A stretch of DNA of 10,601 nucleotides from positions 1-10,601 of the forward strand of contig CAMOXX010000084.1 in the NCBI GenBank assembly GCA_946629475.1, given 5' to 3'. Positions 1-6,530 of this stretch are shown here, piece after piece. The notes below the pieces were generated by a model. It saw nothing but the letters and a program-made list of their open reading frames with translations. It was not told where the DNA came from and did no database searches. Numbering within the stretch: the stretch's first letter is position 1; every line of letters starts with the position of its first letter. The DNA comes from an uncultured Blautia sp. Its GTDB lineage: Bacteria > Bacillota > Clostridia > Lachnospirales > Lachnospiraceae. A program made the translations under genes and the position numbers.

Positions 1-257
1 TGCGTTTCCTGATCACGCCGCAGGAACTGAACGAGATGGCGCAGAACAAGGGGCTGATATCGCCGACGAAAGACCTGTCCTTTAACAGCATGTATGCTGC
101 AATCGGGGCCGTTCCGGAAGACCGGATCCTGTCGCCGGAGGTAATCGGATTGACGGATGATGCGGTCATACAGTTGAGGCAGGCCGGTTATCTTGTCGGA
201 ACGGGAGCAATGACCATAGATGAGGCAATTGCTGGCTATGGCACTTTTACACAATGA
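1..257 (+). CDS. C-terminal tail of a probable extracellular solute-binding protein (5' end outside window)
   Basis: The frame is open from base 3 to the TGA at 255-257, giving 84 visible residues. The ATG at 36 is internal, because the frame stays open to the left edge and the residues before it (RFLITPQELNEM) continue the same helical pattern. The tail, with ISPTKDLSFNSMY and the closing GAMTIDEAIAGYG, resembles the C-terminal lobe of family 1 ABC-transporter solute-binding proteins, which often end in a 'T-x-DEAI-x-x-YG' helix. No membrane segment or catalytic motif is visible. If correct, the full protein would be a lipoprotein or secreted receptor feeding a transporter encoded to the left, or presenting ligand to the sensors encoded to the right. 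The family call rests on a short tail, so it is moderate. That this is a real coding tail is more certain. Confidence 0.55.
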   Translation, partial: RFLITPQELNEMAQNKGLISPTKDLSFNSMYAAIGAVPEDRILSPEVIGLTDDAVIQLRQAGYLVGTGAMTIDEAIAGYGTFTQ

Positions 258-359
258 TTGACTCTTTTCCGTGTAGTTACGACGGCGGAACTTTCCGCAC
301 AATAAGTGTGACGTTCCGGCGTCAATTATCATACCGGCATAGAGTCAAAGTCCTCATTG
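252..359 (+). repeat. Long nested inverted repeat in the gap before the kinase operon
   Basis: Outer arms 252-265 and 341-359 pair over 14 bp, interrupted by a 5-nt bulge (349-353). The core is TTGACTCT (258-265) against AGAGTCAA (341-348). A second stem inside pairs 281-291 (GACGGCGGAAC) with 313-323 (GTTCCGGCGTC), 10 of 11 positions, with one G-G mismatch. An apical stem 296-300/306-310 closes a five-base loop AATAA. A competing hairpin, GCGGA/TCCGC at 285-298, would exclude the middle stem. The left outer arm spans the stop codon of the upstream gene. No T-tract follows, so it is not a standard intrinsic terminator. It could be a leader RNA, a processing or decay-protecting structure, or a small mobile repeat. 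The pairings are seen directly; the role is unknown. Confidence 0.5.
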
Positions 360-433
360 TGATATCATTCTGATAATAAAGACATGATGGACGAAACCTA
401 TGTTAAACGCAGCGTATTAGGCACCTTGCCCAG

Positions 434-439
434 AGGAGG
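434..439 (+). promoter_or_regulatory. Ribosome binding site of the first hybrid kinase
   Basis: AGGAGG lies 3 nt before the ATG at 443 and 9 nt before the in-frame ATG at 449. The 9-nt spacing is nearer the usual range, so translation may begin at the third codon (449). A GAGG register at 433-436 would also serve 443 with 6 nt. The choice changes the protein by only two residues. Confidence 0.7.
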
Positions 440-442
440 CTA

Positions 443-3400
443 ATGTATATGTCAGGCAGCAGGTTTGAACTGAACGAAGCGACGATGCATGTAATCGAGG
501 AAATCGGCGGACATATGCCCGGAGGATTCTTTGTTTACAAGGCAGAGGAGCCGGAGGAGCTGATCTACGTCAACCAGGCGGTTCTGGATATCTACGGATG
601 CAAGAGCCTGGAGGAGTTCAAAGTGCTGACCGGCTTTACTTTCAGGGGGATGGTTCATCCGGATGATTATGACAGGGTCAAATCGTCCATTGACCAGCAG
701 ATAGATGAAAATGACGACAAGATGGATTATGCGGAATACCGCATTATTCGAAAGAATGGTGCGGTCCGATGGGTGGACGATTACGGTCATTACTCAGAAA
801 CGAAAGCATATGGCGGGATCTACGTTGTCTTCATCTCAGACATAACGGAAAAGAAGGAGATGCGGGAAGAAGGCACGTCTTCCCGTGATGCGGTAATTGC
901 TGCGCTGACGAATAACTATAACACTGTCTGGCTGATCAACGACGTCGTGACGGAGGAGTGCTCCCTGTTCCATACGGATATGGATGACGTGCATGCGGAA
1001 GCGATCCATAATGCCTTAAGTCACGCCAAATACACAGACACCAAGAAGGAATACGTCGCCACCATGGTCGCTAAGGAAGACCAGGAGCGTATGCAGATCG
1101 AGATCGGCCTGCCGTATATTCTGGAACAATTCAAGACAAAGAACCGTTTTTCCGTCACCTTCCTCCGCGATCTGGAAACCGGTCCCAGATACTATCGGAT
1201 ACACTTCGGCAAAGTGTTTATGCCCGGCGGCAGGATCGGCGTCACCATGGGATTTATCGATGTGGACGATGAAGTCCGGCGGGAGCATGCGTTAGAACAG
1301 TCACTGGCAGAAAGGAAAAAGGCCGAGGAAGAAAACCGCCGGCTCATGGAAGAGGTACAGTCTGCCGCGCAGCTGGCAGAACTGATGGGTTCCGTATCCT
1401 CACTCCTCACTAACATGCCCGCCATGAGCTTCTCGAAGGATGCTAAGACCCGTGTTTATCTTGCCTGCAATCAGGCGTTTGCTGAGTATGCCGGGAAATC
1501 CTCTCCGGAAGATGTTGTGGGCCTGACTGACCATGAGATCTTCGACAAAAAGACAGCGGATCATTTTTGGGAGGACGATTCAAAAGCGCTGGAGATGGAC
1601 GGCGCGTATGTTTTCTTTGAAGACGTACCGGACGCTGCCGGGACGACCTTCCGAAACCTCCAGACGACAAAGCTGAAATTCAAAGATTCTACGGGAAGAA
1701 CATGCCTGCTGGGCATGTGCGTGGACGTGACCGAAATGACACGCATGAAAACGGTGGAGGCCGAAGCCAGAGCCAGGCAGGGAGAACTGGAAAAGCAGGT
1801 CGCGCTGCAGGAGGAACTGCTGCGAAAGGAAAAGCAGCAGAAGGAACTGGACAGCATGATCACCGCCATGGCCTCGGACTACCGCAGCGTGTACCACGTG
1901 GACATTGACACGGATGACGCCGTTTGCTACCGGGCCGACCCAAAAGATCCGGACCAGACACCAGTAGGTGTCCATTTCTCATACCATGACAGAATGGCCG
2001 AATACGGCCGCCTTTATGTTGACAGTGAATATCTGGAGGACTTCCTGAAGTTCATTGATCCGGACAATGTCCGTGCGGCACTGGCGGAACAGGACATTAT
2101 CGCCCATCGCTATCTCACCAGACGAAACGGGAATGAGTATTTCGAGATGCTTCGTATGGCAGGTGTGCGGCACCCCGCCGACCGCCCGGATCATATTGTC
2201 CACGCAATTGGCATGGGCTTCTCCAATATCGATAAGGAGATGCGCGATTCCCTGGAAAAGAACCGCGCTCTCAGCGAGGCACTGGCAGCGGCAGAGCAGG
2301 CAAACAAGGCCAAGACCGCGTTCCTCTCCAACATGAGCCATGAGATCCGCACACCCATGAATGCGATCATCGGGCTCAATAACATTGCTTTGAATGAGCC
2401 GTCCGCTTCCGACAAGGTCAAGGAATACCTGACCAAGATCGGCGCGTCCGCACAGCACTTGCTCGGAATCATCAATGACATCCTGGATATGTCCCGCATC
2501 GAATCGGGACGTATGGTAATCAAGAGCGAAGAGTTCTCCTTTGCAAAGAGTCTGGAGCAGGTCAATACCATCGTGGGTGGCCAGTGCAGGGATAAAGGGC
2601 TTGCTTACGAGTGCGTCACACATGGCAGGATCGACGATTATTACATCGGCGACGTCATGAAACTGAAGCAGGTCATGATCAACATCCTCGGCAATGCCGT
2701 CAAGTTCACGCCGGAGGGCGGCAAAATACGATTTGTGATTGAGGAAGGGCCCAGGTATGACGGGCAGGCCACAATCCGGTTCATTATCTCAGATACCGGT
2801 ATCGGTATGAGCAAAGAATATCTTCCGCATCTATTTGAAACTTTCAGTCAGGAGGATTCGTCGCCTACTAACAAATATGGCAGCACAGGCCTCGGTATGC
2901 CGATCACGAAGAGCATCGTGGAACTCATGAACGGCCATATCGAGGTGGAAAGTGAAAAGGGCGCCGGCACCACCTTCAGCGTGACGGTCACGCTGGGCGA
3001 GTCCGACCGCATGAGCGGAAGTACCGATGATGGGGAAATCAACCCGCATGAGATGGATGTGCTGGTAATCGACGACGATCCGATCGCGCTGGAGCACGCG
3101 CAGATCGTGTTTAATCAGATCGGAATTACCTGCGATGTAGCCGAGTCCGGCTTCGAGGGGGTCGAGATGGTAAAGCTCCGCCACGCCCGCAGGGCGGACT
3201 ATGATCTGATCCTGATCGACTGGCGGATGCCGGGAATGGACGGTGTCGAGACCACCCGCAAAATCCGTTCTATAGCAGGGCATGATACTCCTATCATTAT
3301 TCTTACGTCATTTAACTGGGACGGCATTGCCGACGAAGCGAGAGAAGCAGGCGTGGATACCTTCGTGTCCAAGCCGTTGTTTGCCGGGAGCGTCATGGAC

Positions 3401-3844
3401 GAATTCCGGGAAGCTTTCAGACGAAAAAACGAGGCACTGGTAAATCACAGGGCAGACCTTAAGGGCCGGCATATCCTGCTGGCTGAAGACATGGCAGTGA
3501 ATGCCGAGATTATGGTGATGGTACTGGGAATGCGCGAGATGGAAGTGGATCTTGCTGAAAACGGCAGGATCGCCGTCGAGCTGTTTGGCAGCCATGCGGA
3601 AGGTTATTATGATGCCATCCTGATGGATATGCGTATGCCGGAGATGGACGGACTGGAAGCAACAAGGGCAATCCGGGCCTCCGGGCGCGCAGACGCAAAG
3701 AGCATCCCGATCATCGCGCTGACCGCAAACGCCTTCGATGAGGACGTTCAGCGCAGTATGCAGGCAGGGCTGAACGCACACCTGTCGAAGCCGGTGGAAC
3801 CGGAAACTCTGTTTGACACGCTGGAAAACCTGATAAAAGCGTAG
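443..3844 (+). CDS. Cytosolic PAS-rich hybrid histidine kinase with two receiver domains
   Basis: A 1133-residue protein without a signal peptide or membrane helix, so probably soluble. Order: PAS_3-like domain (about 14-138, ending in the typical DITEKKE); divergent PAS-like domain (150-276); coiled coil (277-315); PAS (318-433); coiled coil (434-470); second divergent PAS-like domain (471-597); coiled coil; HisKA with phospho-acceptor His633 in NMSHEIRTP; HATPase with N-box Asn751, G1 box DTGIGM (784-789) and G2 box STGLGMP; receiver 1 (871-990: acidic DDD 877-879, Asp926, Thr955, Lys977); receiver 2 (1009-1130: Glu1015/Asp1016, Asp1062, Thr1094, Lys1116). All residues for autophosphorylation and for both receivers are present. 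The G2 box has Met-Pro where the next gene has Leu-Ala. No HPt domain is present. It is first of the four-gene cluster, 25 nt before its paralogue. An alternative start is ATG 449. The ligand is unknown. Confidence 0.95.
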   Translation: MYMSGSRFELNEATMHVIEEIGGHMPGGFFVYKAEEPEELIYVNQAVLDIYGCKSLEEFKVLTGFTFRGMVHPDDYDRVKSSIDQQIDENDDKMDYAEYRIIRKNGAVRWVDDYGHYSETKAYGGIYVVFISDITEKKEMREEGTSSRDAVIAALTNNYNTVWLINDVVTEECSLFHTDMDDVHAEAIHNALSHAKYTDTKKEYVATMVAKEDQERMQIEIGLPYILEQFKTKNRFSVTFLRDLETGPRYYRIHFGKVFMPGGRIGVTMGFIDVDDEVRREHALEQSLAERKKAEEENRRLMEEVQSAAQLAELMGSVSSLLTNMPAMSFSKDAKTRVYLACNQAFAEYAGKSSPEDVVGLTDHEIFDKKTADHFWEDDSKALEMDGAYVFFEDVPDAAGTTFRNLQTTKLKFKDSTGRTCLLGMCVDVTEMTRMKTVEAEARARQGELEKQVALQEELLRKEKQQKELDSMITAMASDYRSVYHVDIDTDDAVCYRADPKDPDQTPVGVHFSYHDRMAEYGRLYVDSEYLEDFLKFIDPDNVRAALAEQDIIAHRYLTRRNGNEYFEMLRMAGVRHPADRPDHIVHAIGMGFSNIDKEMRDSLEKNRALSEALAAAEQANKAKTAFLSNMSHEIRTPMNAIIGLNNIALNEPSASDKVKEYLTKIGASAQHLLGIINDILDMSRIESGRMVIKSEEFSFAKSLEQVNTIVGGQCRDKGLAYECVTHGRIDDYYIGDVMKLKQVMINILGNAVKFTPEGGKIRFVIEEGPRYDGQATIRFIISDTGIGMSKEYLPHLFETFSQEDSSPTNKYGSTGLGMPITKSIVELMNGHIEVESEKGAGTTFSVTVTLGESDRMSGSTDDGEINPHEMDVLVIDDDPIALEHAQIVFNQIGITCDVAESGFEGVEMVKLRHARRADYDLILIDWRMPGMDGVETTRKIRSIAGHDTPIIILTSFNWDGIADEAREAGVDTFVSKPLFAGSVMDEFREAFRRKNEALVNHRADLKGRHILLAEDMAVNAEIMVMVLGMREMEVDLAENGRIAVELFGSHAEGYYDAILMDMRMPEMDGLEATRAIRASGRADAKSIPIIALTANAFDEDVQRSMQAGLNAHLSKPVEPETLFDTLENLIKA
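2315..2364 (+). repeat. 50-nt block identical to 4992-5041 (HisKA region)
   Basis: This stretch encodes the H-box around His633 and matches bases 4992-5041 at every position, including synonymous sites. Sequence just outside, and elsewhere in the two kinase cores, differs at many silent positions. It is a direct repeat created by duplication of the kinase core, perhaps kept identical by recombination. Confidence 0.9.
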
Positions 3845-3869
3845 CGTAGATTAAGCGGGAGGTAATGGT

Positions 3870-6527
3870 ATGAAAATGACAGGAGAAAATCATACCACCC
3901 AAATAGTAATCATTGGGAGTCTTCTTCTTGCCCTGATACTGGTTTCCGGCACGATTTGGATGGGCCATAGCGCGAAGAAGGACACAGAAGACGCGGTGCG
4001 GTCCGTCAGCCTGCTGTATCTTGATGAGCTGGCAGGACGCCGGGAACAGGTCGTTGAGGATAACCTCCGGGAAAAGGTGGATACGATCCGCATTGCCATC
4101 GACCTGATGACCGGGGATGATCTGAGCGACAAGGCCCGGATGGAGTCCTATCAGACCCGTATGAAGCGGCTGTATAAGCTGGAGAAGTTTGCATTTGTTG
4201 ATACGGATGGGCTGATTTATACATCCACCGGCACTGAGACCAACATCGGGGAATATGCCTTTGATTACAAGACGCTTTCGGAGCCGGAGATCTCCATCGT
4301 GGATCCATCCGACGGAGAAAAGCGCGTAATCATCGCGGTTCCGGTTGACCTTGATTTTCAAGGGAAAAAAATGTCTGTCTGCTTCATGGCCGTGGACATG
4401 GACGAAATGCTTTCCGGCGTTTCCGTGACCACGAATTCGCAGGGGGCTACTTTCTGCAACCTTTACACGCAGAACGGAACAGCTTTGACCAATGCCGTTC
4501 TCGGCGGCCTTGCGCAGGAAGACAATCTGCTGGACGCCATGCAGATCGCCGTCTTTGAGTCCCCCTATTCTTATGAAAACTTTTCTCAGGAATTCAGCTC
4601 CGGAACCCGAGGCGTTGTCTCTTTCACCTATAACGGTATTCGTGAGACCCTTACCTATATCCCTGTCCGCGGCACGGACTGGCAGCTGACCTACCTGATC
4701 CGGGAGAGCGTAATCGGCGACAGGATCAGCTCCATTTCCCAGGGAACGGTGACGAGAAGCATTGTCCAATCTGTGCTGACAATAGCAGTTATGGCCGCCA
4801 TGTTCGGCTTTATCTTTTCCCAGACCAGAAAGAATAATAACTTGCTTCTCGAAAAGGAGACTACAGAGGCTGAGATGCGTGTCAAACAAGAGGAGCTGGA
4901 GCAGCGGATCGCGCTGCAGACCCAGCTTGAGGAGCAGAGCCTGGCACTCAGTGATGCCCTGCACGTGGCAGAGGATGCCAGCAGGGCTAAAACCGCGTTC
5001 CTCTCCAACATGAGCCATGAGATCCGCACACCCATGAATGCCATTATCGGACTGGATAACATCGCCCTGAACGACCCCGATATCTCGGACAAGACCCGTG
5101 ACTATCTGGAGAAGATCGGTGCGTCCGCAGAACACCTGCTGCAGCTCATCAACGATATTCTGGATATGTCCCGAATCGAGTCCGGGCGTATGACGCTGAA
5201 AAACGAGGAGTTCTCCTTTCCCGAACTTTTAAAGTCAATCAACACCATGTTCAGCAGCCAGTGTCAGGATAAGGGCCTGGAGTACCGGTGCCATCTGAAC
5301 AGCGAAGTGGACGATTATTATATCGGCGACAGTATGAAGCTTCGGCAGGTGCTGATCAATATTCTCGGCAACGCGGTCAAATTCACGCCGGAGGGCGGGA
5401 AGGTTGAATTGTCGGTGGAGCGCAAGGCCAAATACGACGGGAAGACCACGCTATGCTTTACGATTGCTGACACCGGTATCGGCATAAGCAAGGAATTCCT
5501 TCCCCGCATTTTCGAGACCTTTGCGCAGGAGGATGACTCCACGACCAATATATATGGCAGCTCGGGACTGGGCCTTGCCATCACGAAGAACATCGTGGAG
5601 ATGATGAACGGAAGTATCCGTGTCGAAAGCGAAAAAGGCAAGGGTACGACCTTTGTCGTCACGGCAACACTGAGCGATTCTGCCCGAACGAATACTGAGA
5701 GTGAAGAAAATGAGATTCATCTCAATGAGATGACCGTTCTGATTGTTGACGATGATCTCATAGCAGGTGAGCACGCCAGGCTGGTGCTTGAAAAGGCGGG
5801 TATCGCTTCCGAGATCGCTTCCTCCGGCGCTGAAGCTGTGGAGATGACCCGGCTGCGTCATGCCCGGATGGAGCCTTACAATCTGATCCTGATGGACTGG
5901 CAGATGCCTGAAATGGACGGCGTGGAAGCGACCAGGCGTATTCGGGAGATCGGAGGGAATGAATCGGCCATCATTATTCTGACGGCCTACAACTGGGATG
6001 ATATTCTGGAAGAAGCTCTGGATGCCGGTGTGGACAGCTTTCTGCCCAAGCCGCTCTTTGCTGCCTCTGTTCTGGAAGAGTTTAAGTCTGCGTGGAAGAA
6101 AAAGAGCACAGCCGCCCCGCAGGGAAAGACAAAAGCCGTGCTGGAGGGACGCCGCATCCTTCTGGCAGAAGACGTGCAGGTGAACGCTGAGATCATGATT
6201 ATGGTACTGCAAATGCGGCAAATGGAAGTCGATCACGTGGAGAATGGCAAAATCGCGGTTGAGGCGTTTGCCTCCCATCCCGAAGGATATTACGACGCGA
6301 TCCTGATGGATATGAGAATGCCGGAGATGGATGGGCTGGAGGCCACAAGGGTGATTCGGGCAATGGAACGCGAGGACGCCAGGGAGATTCCCATTATCGC
6401 ACTGACCGCGAACGCCTTCGATGAGGACGTGCAGCGCAGCCTTCAGGCAGGACTGAACGCACATCTGAGCAAGCCTGTCCAGCCGGAGGCTCTGTTTGAG
6501 ACACTGGAGACCTTCATCAAGGACTGA
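3870..6527 (+). CDS. Membrane hybrid histidine kinase with Cache-like sensor and two receiver domains
   Basis: An 885-residue protein. The start ATG at 3870 follows GGGAGG (3857-3862) by 7 nt. Order: membrane helix (about 11-32); extracytoplasmic sensor (33-297) with the long N-terminal helix and paired alpha/beta look of dCache domains (FAFVDTDGLIYTS, later a second half near 195-275); membrane helix (298-317); no recognisable HAMP; coiled coil (about 325-372); HisKA with His383; HATPase with Asn501, G1 DTGIGI (534-539) and G2 GSSGLGLA; receiver 1 (621-740: DDD 627-629, Asp676, Thr705, Lys727); receiver 2 (761-882: Glu767/Asp768, Asp814, Thr846, Lys868). All key residues are intact. From about residue 359 to the end it is collinear with residues 609-1133 of the preceding kinase, differing by about two residues in length, so the two are paralogues with different sensors. 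dCache domains commonly bind amino acids or other small solutes; the ligand here is not known. No HPt is present. Confidence 0.95.
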   Translation: MKMTGENHTTQIVIIGSLLLALILVSGTIWMGHSAKKDTEDAVRSVSLLYLDELAGRREQVVEDNLREKVDTIRIAIDLMTGDDLSDKARMESYQTRMKRLYKLEKFAFVDTDGLIYTSTGTETNIGEYAFDYKTLSEPEISIVDPSDGEKRVIIAVPVDLDFQGKKMSVCFMAVDMDEMLSGVSVTTNSQGATFCNLYTQNGTALTNAVLGGLAQEDNLLDAMQIAVFESPYSYENFSQEFSSGTRGVVSFTYNGIRETLTYIPVRGTDWQLTYLIRESVIGDRISSISQGTVTRSIVQSVLTIAVMAAMFGFIFSQTRKNNNLLLEKETTEAEMRVKQEELEQRIALQTQLEEQSLALSDALHVAEDASRAKTAFLSNMSHEIRTPMNAIIGLDNIALNDPDISDKTRDYLEKIGASAEHLLQLINDILDMSRIESGRMTLKNEEFSFPELLKSINTMFSSQCQDKGLEYRCHLNSEVDDYYIGDSMKLRQVLINILGNAVKFTPEGGKVELSVERKAKYDGKTTLCFTIADTGIGISKEFLPRIFETFAQEDDSTTNIYGSSGLGLAITKNIVEMMNGSIRVESEKGKGTTFVVTATLSDSARTNTESEENEIHLNEMTVLIVDDDLIAGEHARLVLEKAGIASEIASSGAEAVEMTRLRHARMEPYNLILMDWQMPEMDGVEATRRIREIGGNESAIIILTAYNWDDILEEALDAGVDSFLPKPLFAASVLEEFKSAWKKKSTAAPQGKTKAVLEGRRILLAEDVQVNAEIMIMVLQMRQMEVDHVENGKIAVEAFASHPEGYYDAILMDMRMPEMDGLEATRVIRAMEREDAREIPIIALTANAFDEDVQRSLQAGLNAHLSKPVQPEALFETLETFIKD
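4992..5041 (+). repeat. 50-nt block identical to 2315-2364 (HisKA region)
   Basis: Second copy of the identical stretch, encoding the H-box around His383 of the membrane kinase. The copies lie in direct orientation about 2.7 kb apart, so recombination between them could delete or fuse the two kinases, giving a chimera with the first sensor and the second output core. Confidence 0.9.
6519..6523 (+). promoter_or_regulatory. Ribosome binding site of the permease-GGDEF gene
   Basis: AAGGA sits 7 nt before the ATG at 6531, inside the last codons of the upstream kinase. It supports 6531 over the later in-frame ATG at 6579, which directly abuts a GAGG and so has poor spacing for it. Translation is likely coupled to the upstream gene, which ends 3 nt before the start. 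Confidence 0.6.
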
Positions 6528-6530
6528 TGA

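Noticed and set aside
36..257. A small complete gene of 73 codons starting at 36
   Set aside because: The frame is open to the left edge, there is no Shine-Dalgarno site before 36, and the peptide reads as the tail of a larger protein.
258..290. TTGACT at 258-263 as a promoter -35 box
   Set aside because: No -10-like hexamer occurs 15-19 nt downstream, and the hexamer is part of the outer arm of the inverted repeat.
258..360. Intrinsic terminator for the upstream gene
   Set aside because: The stem is long, interrupted and not followed by a run of T.
349..377. GATAAT at 372-377 as a promoter -10 box
   Set aside because: The hexamer is a good match, but there is no acceptable -35 at 16-18 nt and no TG extension, so a promoter here is possible but not supported.
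258..442. c-di-GMP riboswitch (GEMM-I or GEMM-II) before the operon
   Set aside because: It would fit the gene content, but the conserved segments of either class are not present in the gap.
1979..2623. Antisense open frame (214 codons) opposite the HisKA region
   Set aside because: The paralogous kinase region gives a similar antisense peptide, which reflects the conserved sense protein rather than an independent gene.
3711..5135. Long antisense open frame (474 codons) across the end of the first kinase and the start of the second
   Set aside because: It lies opposite well-supported coding sequence with intact domains, its translation has a low-complexity mix without recognisable motifs, and it spans the junction of two genes. 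It arises because TTA, CTA and TCA codons are scarce on the coding strand in that phase.
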